Source: Galerina marginata (Eukaryota > Basidiomycota > Agaricomycetes > Agaricales > Galerinaceae). Taken from it: a stretch of DNA of 64,000 nt. The notes below the pieces were generated by a model. It searched no databases, had not been told where the DNA came from, and saw nothing but the letters and a program-made list of their open reading frames with translations. How positions within the stretch are numbered: the first letter of the stretch is position 1; each line of letters begins with the position of its first letter. The DNA lies in assembly GCA_023014335.1 (NCBI GenBank), contig JAECYW010000026.1:646001-710000 (forward strand), written 5' to 3'. Below are positions 44,143 to 57,100 of this stretch, piece after piece. Made by a program: the position numbers and the translations under genes.

Positions 44143-45940
44143 GGCAGGAGCAGGAAAAGGCGTTACACAAAGCAAGTCGCGTGTGTTTTATGACCCGGTC
44201 GATCGCGGATGAGCGGGGACGGTGGCGTGCAAGCTCATGCCAGCGCTGAGCAGCAGCAGCAGAGAAGAAGGTAAAAGAGAGAGAACGAAGAGGAGTCAAC
44301 AAACAGAATTCCTCAGAATTCCCCCCGGTTTCCTTTTTCGGCAAAGTCTCTTTTTTCTTGGCTCCCATTGGCCGATCAACCCGATCGAGATCGAGATCCT
44401 CCCATTTTCCGTGTCATGCTCGCCCCACCCTTCGTCCAGCCTTTTTCTTCAACTCTCCCTATCCTACGCGTCGAGCTCAGTGTCTACTACAGCCAACAAA
44501 AACCTCTCCCTGGCACAAACACTGCTACCCTCCCCGATCCACCTCGCCGTCAACAGCATCCGATCAAACATCCCTCTCGCATCCACTTCCGGATGTGGAT
44601 CGTCTGCATCCATGCCCTCCGTCTTCTCCATCCCACCACCTCTCCTCCGACTCCACCTCCATTCCAAGCCAACTCACGCTCTCCGCCATCCCTCTCTCCC
44701 CTCCCTCCCCCAAACCCACCGGCCCTCAATTGTCCATGGCCATAAAGGTACGTCACTCCCAGCCCTACTCGACCCTACACGCCCACCACTAAAGCCTCCA
44801 CAAAAGTACATATACACATGTTTTCTCGTCCATGCCAACTTGTTCCTCCGCCATACAAAACCCTCGCCGCTGCCCGCGCTTCCCATGCGCGACGCAGCCC
44901 GTTGCCCTCACCCTCACGGTCGTTGCTCGCCTTCTCTCCCTCATGACATCGAGAACCCGCCATTTCGAGTCCTCACCACCCCTCCAGATCGACATCCGAA
45001 CAATCTAATGACTTCACCATGGAGACTTCGGACTGATCCTCTCGCTGTCAGTGTCAAGATCGTCCGCTGCCTGCAGTCGAGTTGAGGCACAGACAACTCT
45101 CGCTCTATCACCCCAGCCCAACGTCAACGTCACCGCCGACGTCCATTTAGCTCTACGTAGAGCGGAACGTCGGCCCAGAACCCGAGAACCACCTCAAAAC
45201 CGCCTTCGCCTTCCACTCTACCGCTTCCTTCCTTCTCTTCCACGTCCTTCACCCTTACCTTCTCCACGTACACCTCTGCACTACGAAATCAACGCACCAA
45301 GAAGAAAAAATCCGACGTCGGATTCGAATTTCCATGCCTTTCGTATTGTAAAATTTTCGCCATCATGATCCCCGCCTCTCGCTAAGGATGTAGGCCTAAA
45401 TTAACGGCAGTCAGTTCAGTCAGTTCAGTCAATCACTGAGTATTTCTCGAGTCGAACCTGCACCACGGCATCGGCATCGACGATGACTCTACTCGCAGCT
45501 GCGCCGCCTTGGTATCGGTCTTATCATCGCGTCCACACACGGCCTGATTGTCGATTATCGGAGCGGCCCGGAAATTTTTCTGGTTCTGGATATCCAAGTA
45601 CGAATACAAGGACATCCCACCACCATTACGCGCCACCATTTTCTGCTCATTCTCTTCAATTGTTTGCCACACACCGGCGCTGGCAGCTGCGCGCTGTTGT
45701 TGTTGTTTACAATCCAGAACTTTCTCGGATCCTCGTCTTCGATCCCACGTCTTTCACGTCCACGCCCCGTGTTTGTTGCTCGTGTGACGGGATGCCTCTC
45801 GGTTGTAGGCTCCTTGAGTTTTTTGCGAGCCTCCGAGCTTCGAGTCTCTGATTAAACTCCACTCTCCCGTAAGTCTCAATCTCTTCTCTATTTCGTTCTC
45901 TCGATCCTTATCGCACATTTTTTTCTAGCATTCGGCGCCA
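44143..45940. other. Pyrimidine-rich upstream region, no gene supported
   Basis: The plus strand is strongly C/T-rich. A 287-codon plus-strand frame (44222-45085) starts inside the leader of the divergent large gene and has only low-complexity Ser/Pro/His content. A TCAG-rich run (CAGTCAGTTCAGTCAG) lies at about 45410-45432. I see no domain or plausible splicing. The region may be promoter and leader sequence. Confidence 0.4.
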
Positions 45941-46330
45941 CCGCATACGGTGCATTCATACCCAATTCAACTCAATTCACCACGTCAAGCCGGATCTCGA
46001 CCTTCTCAATCCAAATACAAGGGCCTCTTCTCATTCTCGCTGCGCGCTGCTCCTCTGCGACTACTCTCTACTAAACTTCCCCCTCTCGTACGTCTCTCGA
46101 TCTCTCTACTCTGTTGCTCCTCCACCATTGTTCTCATTCCACGTTCGTCTTCAGCATTCAAATTTCAGCGGTACACATACAATCCATACCCAATCCAACT
46201 AACTCAATTCAACCTGTCAACTTAAGCCGGATCTCGACCTTCCAAATCCAAATACAAGGTCCTCTCTTCCTCACCGCGCTCCTACTCTTCAGCGCTCATA
46301 CGATCCCCGAGTACACATCCAAGCCAAGTC
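45941..46330. repeat. Imperfect tandem duplication, unit about 236 bp
   Basis: AAGCCGGATCTCGACCTT occurs at 45987 and again at 46223. Similar flanks precede it in each unit (CCCAATTCAACTCAATTC versus AACTAACTCAATTCAAC). Both are followed by AATCCAAATACAAGG and CCTCT. The two units are clearly related but have diverged, with small insertions. Confidence 0.65.
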
Positions 46331-48640
46331 GACCACTCCCGGCCCGCTCAGTGCTCATTTCTCATCCCGTCTGCTCCACAACCGCCCTCGCCCCACGATC
46401 GCTCAAAGCTTGAAACAGCAACTCCCAAATGGAACCTAAATCCAAAAAGAAAAAGTCCGACCCGGTACCGCATGCACTGCACAGCCATTCCCGGCTTTCT
46501 CCCTCTTTTCTGTTTTCTGTTTTTCTCTCCGTCTTCCGTCCTCGTGGGTGTGGTGTAGTGTGCGGAGGCTATTGTTTTTCTGTATACATGTCACTGTGCA
46601 CGCCGCGCGCAACCTGTCAGCGCCGCGGCTGCGCCTGCGCCTCCATTTGTTCGAACTTTGCTGGCTCCTCTCCATGTTGGATGAGTTTGTACCTCGTGCT
46701 CAGCTGGAGTGCCTACTCGAGTATAATGTATTGGCGCTGGGGGAAGGAAGGAAGGAATGCAGAGCTCTTGTTGTTCTTTTTGACGTGTTTATTGTGTTTG
46801 TGCGTATCACATGTAAAGGCAACCGCGAACGCCTCAATTTTCGCGTTTATCATCCGATTCGAACGTACCCAATGCTCACGAACCTCGACGATGCGATCCA
46901 CTATCAGAATACACCCCCGAAGATGAATTACGAAAGAGTTCTCTAGTAATCCAACGTATGCCTTATCAAACGATGTAAACGTCTCCATGGCGAGCGTATA
47001 CACATTCTGTCTAACTTAGCAAGTAAGTTCGTACCTCAACCACCCCCATCCGAGTCGAACACCTCTCATCTCATTTCATGAACTGGCAACCTAGAAACCA
47101 TCTTCGCGATGCCTAGTCGTCAATGTCCTGACCTGATCGTGATCTCATATAACAAACATATCGGAACTTCTGAACAGAACGGGTAAATTAAGAATAACGA
47201 AAGCTCGGGGTAGGCTATGATACTGCAGTACACTCTGGGCTCACGGCTGGTTGAGACGTAGGCGCGTTTCTTTCAAACTTTTCAATGTACCTTACTCAAT
47301 AACTTTCCTTCTATTCTAGCTTCGGGTACGACATCGGTGTTGTAGACGCAAACCGTCCGCAGCCGTTTACCATTCCAGTCGGTCAATTCTTTACTATAAA
47401 GTTTCTTTCTAAACCCGCCGTAGGCCGTTCAAGTTGCTCGTCTTCCCGCCCTTGCGCATGCCCTGCCGACATCTCGTCATCGTAAAAACTTCCTTCCGCT
47501 CTCGCCGTGGGTCGTTCGAGGATTATATCAACCCCGACTGCAAAAACCGACGTTCTAGAATGAAATTTCGTACTGCACAATTAATTATCTTCTCGAGGCC
47601 CTCGTTACTTGACAGGACCTTGCTTCTGGGGCCTGGCGAGCTGACAGACTCGGCGCGCCTCGAGGATATCATGCCGCTTTTAGAGAAATACATGATAATT
47701 CCCCTCGGAGTCTCCGAGTCGGAGGTATCATTGAGGTAAAGTTGATATAAATCTTCACCTTTCAATTTTCTCGCATCCCATTCCCACTAGAACGACGGCT
47801 ACTGGAATGCGCGAGCTGGAGGAAGCTGACAACTCCAGTACGAGCAATATGTCTGTCGTCTTGTTGTTTTTCTTCGTTCTTTCTATTTTTTCTGATTTCT
47901 TCTTTCCTTCTAGTCTTCGAACACGAACACTTAGCGGATGACGCCCGGCGCACGACTTGCGCAATCAGCGCTTCGTCGATCTGACATTGACAGTACCCAA
48001 CTCGGGTTATCTCCGTCACCGTCCACGACGCTGACGCCGATCGCAGTAGTGGCCGCCAACCTCCGCCAGCGGCCTTCTTCATCTCGATCGGTACATCATC
48101 GAAATTGGCAGCCTTCCGTCATAGATTGACATTCGACGTGGCCTACGGCAGGAAAAGACTGCAGACATACGCATTGCATCATCGTGTCGATCATCCATCC
48201 ATCCATCCGTCATACCTGGGAAAGACATGCTCTTCCCACCGCGGTTTCTGGTTCTCATCCCGGGCTTGCCACCCATGATTTTCTCATCCCAGTGAACGCT
48301 TATAGTCTTTCTCACAATAGACTATCACTCCTCACTTCGAAGCTTGCCGTGCTTCGACTCTCATGTCCTGTCACTGTCTAAACTCTCCACCTCTATCAGC
48401 AAAGTGTTCGCAATCGCGAGGGCAATTGTTCTTTGCCTTGCTCGTGTGCTTAAATTGGACTTTTCCGCCGATCAACTCGCAGCTGCGCCTGTCTTTTTGT
48501 TTTCTGTGTTTTCTCCGGCTTCCTAGTGCATTAATGGTTGATTTTCCTCTCATGCTCCGTAATCCGTGTCTCTTCCTGTGCATTTTTTGTGCGCAAAAAT
48601 GTACAGTTATTCCTAATGTTTGCAAAGTTTGCTTTGTCCG
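46331..48640. other. Gene-poor stretch, nothing supported
   Basis: Only unassigned open frames of 60-165 codons occur. The longest (46429-46926, plus) begins MEPKSKKKKSDP and then reads as Cys/Ser-rich low-quality sequence without a domain. A short TCCATCCATCCATCCG run lies near 48190. No RNA gene was seen. Confidence 0.35.
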
Positions 48641-49425
48641 GTCTTTTGCCCTCCAGAGCCTTAGACAGAGACCGTAACCGGCCTACCAAGCTTCCCAACC
48701 GACGAGAAACTGAACCAACCTCTGTAGATCAGTTTAGTAAGATTTTTTGCGGGCTTGAACTTGGTCTTTAGCAAGTAGAGTTGAAACTGATTGCAGACCA
48801 ATTCTCCCAGCAATTATACGAACCCAAAGCTCGAAATTTGCTCAATTGCGGGCCGTTGCTGTGCATGCATGTATAGTGTTTGGAAGTCCGGTTGCGGAAC
48901 CGCAAAAAGACCGTAACCGAACCGGACCCAGACCGATGAGGACCGCAAAACTCGAGGACCGATGAAGACCGTTAACCGGACTGCGGTTAACGGTCTACCA
49001 TATTTTCGAAAATGTGAGGACCGACGAAAAACCGGTTTTAACCGGTTCCAACCGGTCGTTCTGGCTGTAATTTTACACGTAGATAGCGCCAAATAATACC
49101 TTTCAGACAACTCTAAGATCGTAATTTTAAACAAAAAACTGATGAAGTTGCAGTCAAATTCGTGAAATTAATTGAATTCAAATATATCTATGTCTAACTT
49201 CCTTAATTGTCAGTCAATATTCGTGTTCTTGACCTCATTTTGGAGAGTAAAATAATTGTATTTTAACTAGATAGCTTAAATCTATTTTAGTGGTGTTAAT
49301 GCTCGCTAATTTCACTGATTAAATGGTTAGATACTGATCTGAAATTGTAAAAAGGGGAAAAAACCGGTTTTTAACCAGTCCTGAGCTGGTTTTAACCGTA
49401 ACTGGTTACAAGTCTTATTTATAGG
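48641..49425. repeat. ACCGGT/GGACCG-rich repeat element
   Basis: Dense motifs of the type ACCGGACC, GAGGACCG, TTAACCGG and AACCGGTT, in both directions. The clearest end is TAGTGTTTGGAAGTCCGGTT at 48874. The far end near 49425 is poorly defined (AACTGGTTACAAGTCTTATT). This style of terminal sequence recalls short hAT-related elements. A relative in the opposite direction lies at 52960-53110. Confidence 0.5.
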
Positions 49426-49599
49426 GCTCGTTCTTTTATTGTCCTAACCCACCCAATTTTTGGCCTTGTTACGCTCATTTAGCCGGCAATGGCCGGGATC
49501 TATTTTTAGACTTGCTTCTATTTCCGTCGTCGTCGGTGTTCGAGTTCAAACTCTCACCACCGTTCCACCATTCCACTTCCACGTCCCACCAGCCTCATC

Positions 49600-51435
49600 T
49601 ACATGCCCGGAACAACACTCAGCATTGCTCTGAGTGCCCCTCCCCTCCAATAGGGATGTGGGCCGGAAATTGAAGAAATTCGAATGGGGAGAATACACCG
49701 GTACGTCGCAAAAACCTCCCTCATTATGCAGCTGACCCATACCTTGCACAAATCCCAGCACCGGTCTCTGTCAACATGGCAAATGCAGCCCATGTTCACT
49801 TCCTCCACCGCCGTGTATATGGTCGCAGTCTCACCAGCCCGCTTGTTCCTCAAGACCGTCAAGTGTAGGTTGTCTTTTTTATTGCTTCTATGTACTTTTC
49901 AACTAATATCATTATCTTTTAACTAGATTTCACGATACAAAAACATGCCAAATGACCCGCTGCTTACTCCCCCCACCTTCCAACCTCAGGGCTGTGGGTC
50001 GCCATTCGGACCGCAGCGGCTCAACGGAGAGATGGAACACAAGGGAAGACCCAGGATGTGGGAGACCCGCAAGGTGCGTCACGAAACAAGTCCCTTAGAT
50101 TTGTTTCGCTTTACCTATTCCCGCCCCCTCCCATGCTCATTGAAGCTTCTGTATTCCAAAACCTAACCAATGGTATCCTTGATTTACAGTCCGTCCTTGC
50201 TGGCGCTCTTTGTCTATCACCACCACCACCTCTGTTCACCTTCGTCCCCCTCGTTTGACGTGCCTTGTCTACTAATGCATAGGGGTGCGCACCGTACTGT
50301 AACGGCATATGGCCGTAAGGTTACGGGTGTCTTACGGCGACGGGTCTGCCATAGCCGTACCGTAGCGGTCAAAAAAAGATCCTTGACGGTACGGTCGGCA
50401 GTGAAAATGGTGAAAAACGGCTGTATACGGGGGTACGGCTGTTTTATTACTTCCGACTTCTTTGACTGTAATTTCTAACGCAGGAAAGGAGATAATAATG
50501 GTCATCTCAACCAACAATCAATATTTCAGCACATACATGCGGCTCAACACCCGAAATTGTCGACGTTTAGACAAAAATCAACTCAATCCTCCAGGCTCCC
50601 ACGTTACTACCTCGCTATTGCCCCCGGAAACAGTAAGTTCTACTCCTTTTATATGCAATTTCATCGTTAACTTGTCGCCAGAAGGTCTTTGTTGCTGCTT
50701 GGCATCAAAATATCACACAAAAATCTAGTGAATTCTAAGTTAATCTGGCCCACCACCAACCCACCACCATACCACCGAATATGGCCGTTTACTGCCGTAT
50801 TTCTACGGTTGTAACGGCAGTCTACCGTACCGTTGCCGTACCGACATTTTACCTGCTCCAAGCCTCACGGCACGGCAATGGCAGCCGACATTCGGTGGCC
50901 ATAAACCGTAAATACGGCGTTGGTGCACAGCCCTACTAATGTGCCAACATTGTGGATGCCCGCTCCTGCTCCCCTGAGCTGCCCGTTCTTGTAAGCCCAC
51001 TCCCGCATACTTATTCCATGCTCGTGTGTCTGAAACAATACAAGGGGATACCTCCTGATGTGTGACATCTCAAAGATCCAACAAATGCCTCCACCGTATT
51101 CACGGTCCATGACAACAACGCCGCCAACTAATGCCACGACGAGGACTAATCGAAGAGGAACAGAGGAGGGAAGGGGCAAGAGGAGGCAGAAATGGGTTTA
51201 AAGGTGAACCGCCACGTCATTGGCCCCCCTTCCGCACTTACCCGTTTAAAACAGGAGAACGGGTGCCCAGAGCATGAAGGAGGATACCACTGCCACCGTT
51301 TCCGATGGCAACGACTCAACGCCGTATGTGCATCCACCCCTTCTTTTTTTAGTATTACTAATTAACAAGTTATCTATTCCTAGTACCGAGCACGCCTCGA
51401 GTTGGGCGTCGACCATGTACCTGTCGTTCTTGTGA
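49600..51435 (+). pseudogene. Fragmentary host-gene-like exons, interrupted by a hAT-like MITE
   Basis: Coding-like plus-strand pieces can be read: YAADPYLAQIPAPVSVNMAN and AAHVHFLHRRVYGRSLTSPL (about 49725-49860). After a GT-AG gap comes KNMPNDPLLTPPTFQPQGCG and RLNGEMEHKGRPRMWETRK (about 49940-50073). Beyond the MITE at 50280-50935 come QQMPPPYSRSMTTTPPTNA and NRRGTEEGRGKRRQKW (about 51080-51190), and TGAQSMKEDTTATVSDGND (51258-51318). I recognise no family and cannot join the parts into one frame. It could be a decayed gene, or captured sequence in a transposon-rich area. Confidence 0.3.
50280..50935. mobile_element. hAT-like MITE, 656 bp, with imperfect 8-bp target duplication
   Basis: The left end TAGGGGTGCGCACC and the right end (minus strand) TAGGGCTGTGCACC are inverted. 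The eight bases outside are CTAATGCA (50272-50279) and CTAATGTG (50936-50943), six of eight alike. Ends of the TAGGGGTGxGCA type with 8-bp duplications are typical of hAT elements. Inside, both arms are packed with CCGTAACGG/GTACGGTACGG-type motifs (50290-50440 and 50775-50925). There is no transposase frame. Confidence 0.7.
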
Positions 51436-51699
51436 CCCCCCTGTATTTGCCTCCACTGTTGCACCACGTCCGGTGTCTGTCTCAAACCGGAGGAATCCTG
51501 CCTGGCGGCTCCTGCGACCAATTTGCAAAGAGAGTTTCCTTGATAAATGTTGCTGACACGCATGCAGGGCCTTTTGTAAATAGATAGCATGACCTTATCA
51601 TTTGTATTTTGTGTACCAATAAATATATTTAACACCCCATTCCGAGTCAAGCTAGTGAAGTGAATCTAATAAATAGTAAATACAGCAATAATAGGCCAT

Positions 51700-51960
51700 T
51701 CAAGCGAGGGATATGCAGGATCTAGGGGTGGATAGACATGGGTACATAGTGATTATGCGATGCTACAGCTTGCTACAGACAGGCCAGGGCATGCTACAGA
51801 GGATCGAGGGTACTGTATGCTGCAGAGTGCTGCACAGCGACTGCATGTGTCTGTAGACCAAAGAACGTAGCTAGTCTATGGTGCTACGGCACTATGCAGC
51901 ACTACACATCAGTCGGTAGCTTACCCGGGGGTTACTGATGATATTGTAGCTAGATAGAGT
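51700..51960. repeat. GCTACAG/GCTGCAG short-motif cluster
   Basis: Between about 51740 and 51950, variants of TGCTACAG, GCTGCAGA, TGCTGCACAG and TATGCAGCACTAC recur in both orientations. This gives many small hairpins. It has no coding potential and is probably the subterminal part of an old transposon. Confidence 0.45.
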
Positions 51961-52539
51961 CGGATGCGTCAAAGAAATCATTATTATGTAAAAAAAAACA
52001 GAGCACTTACTTGAGCTGGGATAGGCAAAGAAGAGGCGAGAAAATGCAGTGATCGTGGTTAGGACAGAACGACCTTTAATGACAACATTGCCTGACTATT
52101 CCTGAAATTAGCTCTGTGATGATGTCATGGTTGTCTATTCCTGTTCAACACATGACCACAATGTGTCTCCATTCACGTGTCGCAAGCTCTGTGCAAAGCT
52201 GGTCTCCTCCAGGCGCAGGAAGTCCAGTTTGCTTCAAAAAATCTAAAATTTTGCACAATCTATGTAGTTGAGCTTTAGACAAGTAGACCAAAAAATAAAT
52301 TGAAATACTAAGGAGCTACCAGCTGCAGTGCTCAAATTTTACGGAAGCTCTGCTCAAAGAGGTCCCCATGGCAGGTACAGTGTAGCCAATACCTATTGAT
52401 GTCTTTCATATAGCTTGGAAATAAGTATTTCAATGTATTCTCTAAACATTTTTGGAATGCAGGAGGTAAATGTGCTCCTGGAATACAGAAATGGAGGAAT
52501 TTTTTGAATTTTAGACCAGAAGAGGAGGATGGGATGGAT

Positions 52540-52885
52540 CATAGCTACACAAATTTTCAACCAAATCACTTGATTTTTTCTGGGTTGTGCGCGCATAAAT
52601 ATGCTCAAATCTAATCCTCAGAGATGACAGGGTTGCGTCGACCTTTAAGTACTCAAAATAATGTTTTTTTGCACTTTGAAGTAGAAAATTTAAACCTTGG
52701 CAGAAAGAATGGAGCATAGATACACCAATTCTTTGCCAAATCACTTGATTATTTTTGCGTTGTGTACGCATAAATATTTTCAAATTAAATCCTGCAAGAT
52801 GAAAGGGTTGGATTGACTTTCAAGTATTTGAAATGATGGTTTTTCGCATTTTGAAGCAACAAATTTGTGCCTTGGTCTTAAATCA
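52540..52885. repeat. Tandem duplication, period 175 bp
   Basis: CCAAATCACTTGATT occurs at 52561 and 52736. Each is followed by TTGTGxxCGCATAAATAT, then a diverged copy of the next 100 bp, ending in AACCTTGG and GTGCCTTGG. AT-rich, non-coding. Confidence 0.65.
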
Positions 52886-52959
52886 TGACTGGTGCTCATT
52901 TTTATTTACTCATTCTGAGCCTGCACAAACAGATCTAGATATAGGCAGTTTTACTCTAA

Positions 52960-53110
52960 GAAGCAATCCAGATGAGCCGATCTCAACCGGTCTACTGCAG
53001 TCCGGTTTGGTTTTTTGCACTTTCCAAGTTTTGATAGACCGGTCCCAGTCTGCGGTTAAGGCTCCTGAGGCCAAAAAACCGGACTGGACCGGACTTTCAA
53101 ACACTATGCA
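52960..53110. repeat. ACCGGT-rich repeat, inverted relative of the one at 48874
   Basis: Read on the minus strand from 53106, it begins TAGTGTTTGAAAGTCCGGTC, matching TAGTGTTTGGAAGTCCGGTT at 48874. It carries further CCGGT motifs (GACCGGTCCCAG, CAACCGGTCTAC). The sequences outside both ends are also alike (TACATGCA versus TGCATGTA). Confidence 0.55.
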
Positions 53111-54117
53111 TGTACAAGCCCGCATTTGAATCCAAATTCCAACCCTGACACTGTGTCCGGTTTTTCTGCCAATTTTGGCAAAGACTGACACTCAGCGCAG
53201 AAATGGATTTATGTCTGCTGAAAATACAACAAAAATTTCTCTGAGTATTGAGTCTTTGGGCTCTGCAATAAGGGTTAAACAAAAGACCCCCAAAAATTGA
53301 CCTTTTTTGTTTTCTTTTACATGGTGAAAAATGAATCTCTTAATTTCTCACACAATATAATATACTAGCACATATTTTTTATTCCCTTTATGGGAACTTT
53401 TAAAGAAAAAACTTTTTTGTCTTGTATTTCAGTGAAAGTTCAAACATTACAGACTTCAAACAATCAGCTGATAAACACGTTCATAAAACGTGACTTGTTG
53501 TCATCTCTTTTTGTTGCGGCAAAGGAAACCCGAAAGGTTTGGCTTTCAACCTTGAAAATTTTTGAATTATTGAACCACTAATTGGCCAGCAAGAAGACAA
53601 TACAATCTTTTGGATTTTTCATCTCGAAAAATACATAGGCAAGTATTGGACCACTACCCATCAGGCTTCAACCAATAATTGTTTACTGGCTCTGACTCTC
53701 ACTGCGGGCATTTGCCGATACAATCAACATAAAATCGAAGATTGTATTTTCGATTTCTTCATGACAAATGCATCAGTAAAATCACCGGTTATATTTTGAT
53801 TATGAGCAAAATGTTTTATCCAATACCTTCTTCTATACAATCACAGCTTAATATCAAAATAAAAGCAAAGCTTGTACCGAAGATTAAATTTTAAAAAAAG
53901 ACAAGAAACCTTCAGTGCGGCAATCATCGGCGGCGACATAAAAAAGATTCAGAATTAGTAACCATTGCCGCTAACCCGTAGAAAATATTTGACATATATA
54001 TATATATCTGCCAGAAGTCGGAAGGTTCACAGATGAAGTCTGTAGTGATTCGTCAAGAGTTGAAAGAAGTAGAGCGAACATATCTATACACGTTCTGGAG
54101 TAAAACATTTCGTTTGT
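53111..54117. other. AT-rich flank of the TNP2 element; (AT)n at 53994-54007
   Basis: No gene. AT-rich throughout, with a (AT)7 microsatellite about 110 bp from the transposase stop. An end of the TNP2 element is expected here, but I could not identify a terminal inverted repeat pair by eye. Confidence 0.4.
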
Positions 54118-57100
54118 CTAATCTACTTCACGATAGATCTCCTGCGGACGGTTCTCCTTTGCGAAGTCTACATTGAAATCAAGCATAAGCTAAATGTAAA
54201 ATGTCAATGAGAAGAGAGCAGGAAAATTAAGAGAATTGAACTTACCCTATCTACTGGCATAACATGGATGAGACCGTCGTATAAGCCACCTACCATTTCC
54301 GTAAGGGCAAAATGCGAAATAAGCTGAGAGATCGAGATGATCTTGAGTCGAGAACCAGTCTTCTTACAAAGAAACCCCCCGAATGGGCCGAACTGGCGGT
54401 AAGGATCCAGTTGACTATCAATCGGGGCAAGCTCTCGTAAATAGAGGAGTATATCTTCACTCGGCAGTCCATTTGGTGCGGGATAGGAGTACCGGAATAT
54501 TTGATCGACAATACCTGCCTTGTATGATTCAGAAGCCTGGTTGACTTCCTTAAAAATAATTGAACTATTGCGATGAGTGGATGAACCTGAAGTGCCATAG
54601 CAAACACCGCGGAAAGAAATTTCTTTAAGGAAGGCGGCAGATTGTGGCATGTGGTCGGCATCTGTGTTCAACACCTCGGACAAAAGTGTTTTTTGAACGT
54701 CAGAGAGCGGCAAGTCATCCATTCCTGATCGAGGAGTGAATGTTGGCGAGTATGGGTCCAAGATGCTAGCCAGTCTAAACCCGCGGATATCTTCTGATTC
54801 AATGCTGTTCATGACGACAGTCAATTCTCGAAGAGACTGTTGTAAATCACCCTGCTCAGAAAGTAATGCACGGAGATTTGCGCTGCGAGCTGATGCCCTG
54901 AGAAATGTCGATTCAAGCTCGCCTGAAGAATGCTCGTAAGTAAGGCAGACAGTTGCACAGCTCAGTAAATTACTCACCCAGTTTCGAGTTTGTATTGATG
55001 CGATGAAAAAAGTTAATATAACGCTCATAATGAGGGCCACTGTGAGAATGGTTGGGACCAAAGAGCCCAAGCATATCACCTATGTGAAGTGCTGCGTGGT
55101 GAGTAGGCTTAAGATTTTGGTCCGGAAATAGTCGTCTTAGGTTCTGAACATATTTGCCCATGTGTTTGTTGTACTCTCGAACCTGATTCTCGGTAGTCAC
55201 CCGCATATTGGCAATACGTACTGCGGCGACGAGGTCCATATAATGAGAAAGTATTGCTCTTTTGCGTGGAGTATCATTGGCCCAAAGTCGAGTAAGTGTG
55301 ATAGGAAGGTGGATAGTGCAAATAACTCTCCAGTTGTCGGCACTTAATTTTCCCCTTTCGGCGGTACCCCAGTTAGGAGGCGCAGGCGTTATCCAGGTAG
55401 GGAGCTTTGTACGACTCATATCAGACCAGATGGCCGTCATGACATCCTTTCCGAGGACTGGTCTATTGTGAGAGGGCGAGTAGTCTGGTAGGTATTGCTG
55501 CAGGTTCTCGAACGCCGAAAGATCGTCATCAATCTAAGAAGAAAGTGATTAGGAACGAGACACATCAGTAACGATGCACAAACCAGATCAATAATCCGGT
55601 CATACAGTACACGTTTAGTGTTTCGTTTGGTTTTGTCCACGTCGCTGTGTTCAATTTCCAGGAGGTCACATATATACACAAAGATTGCTGCTGTTGCTTG
55701 TGAGTAAGCTTTCTCGCGAGACTCGTCTTGATTCTCAGTATCAAGAAGGTGTTGCAAAACACGCGAGACTAGAGCCATTTTGAGGTTGGGATCTATTGGC
55801 AAACTTGGCTGATCACGACGACCTGCAGCAACACCTGTAGTGACGGGATTGTTCCTTGACATAGGAACGAGTTTAACACCGGTGTACTCTGGCCGTTGTC
55901 TCTGAAAGAGAGAGAACTTAAGCATTCCATGTATAAGCAGTGCGAAAAAAAAGACCTTACCCAAGCGACAATGTTTTTTGCCAGAACCCATTTGATTCCC
56001 ACAACTAGCGTATGATTCGGGGCCAGGATGTCATTATCAATGCAAGTTTTGTAGAGCACTGATCTTGTGCAGACAACAAGCTCATCGAGCAAATTTGCAT
56101 CATTCCGCCGGATCAGCTCGACACATTTTTCATGGGCTTTCAAGAGCTCTTTACTAACCGACTGATTTTTGTGTGATGCCTCCGAAAGGCCATCGCCCCC
56201 AGGAATACTGACATCGATTTGGAAGACTGACCTGCAGTGATTTTGGAGATTATTGAGGTCGAGAGCATGCATGGGGTCTACAACCGTGTACTTGACAATG
56301 TTCCAATACGGCAGATCATGTAGAGGCGACCACCTAATGCCATATGCATCAAAGATGGCTGTTTGGTGCTGCTCACTTGGAGCGTCTCTCCAAAGTTCTG
56401 CAATGTGGTGGATATGTATAAGGTCCTTCTCTGGCCATTCTGCCCGGTCCAAGACATTGATATCGTCAATATCCAGATCACAGAAGGTACAAAAGTTGTG
56501 AGCAGTAGCTGCTCCCAGGCCAATAACTTGCTGGGCAGCTGGCATATCGCAGACCAATGGAATAAGCATTGCTTTGAAGAGCCTGCCATACACTTCATTG
56601 TAAGTTTGCGAGAACGTAACACCGTCATTCCAGAATTCCAGGAGTTCCGAGACGACCAACTTGACATATGGGTATATATCCTCCTTGGAAGGCTTATCGG
56701 GTACAACGCCTGCAAGATACATGTTCTCGGGCAGGTAGCGAAGGTGTTGAGGAAAGTTCAGCAAAACAAGCCATATTCCTGTCGAAGACACGGTCTGCTT
56801 GGCTGTTTTATTGCCGAACGGGTTGAAGCCGTCAACTGATAGGCTGAAAACGAGCCGACCTTCTTTCCCCGGTGCTGGAAAAAATGGACGACCAGAAGCA
56901 TCTGTAAGTTCCTGAAATATTCGAGACCGTAAAATGTCGTCAATGGGGGCATTGTCAGGATTGGCAGGGGCGGGGCCAGAAAATGGAGAGTCCAGTAAAT
57001 CTTCTACGCCTTTCCGCGAAATAAGTCGACCGAGCCAGGATTTCAAGGTTTGATGTAAATACTTCCTGACTGGTGCGAGCTGGGTACGGCCACCACCTAG

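Noticed and set aside
44222..45085. 287-codon plus-strand open frame divergent from the large gene
   Set aside because: C/T-rich low-complexity sequence without a domain or good codon pattern. It overlaps the leader of the neighbouring gene. Probably chance.
48184..48206. TCCATCCATCCATCCG run as a possible repeat array
   Set aside because: Only about four short units; a trivial microsatellite.
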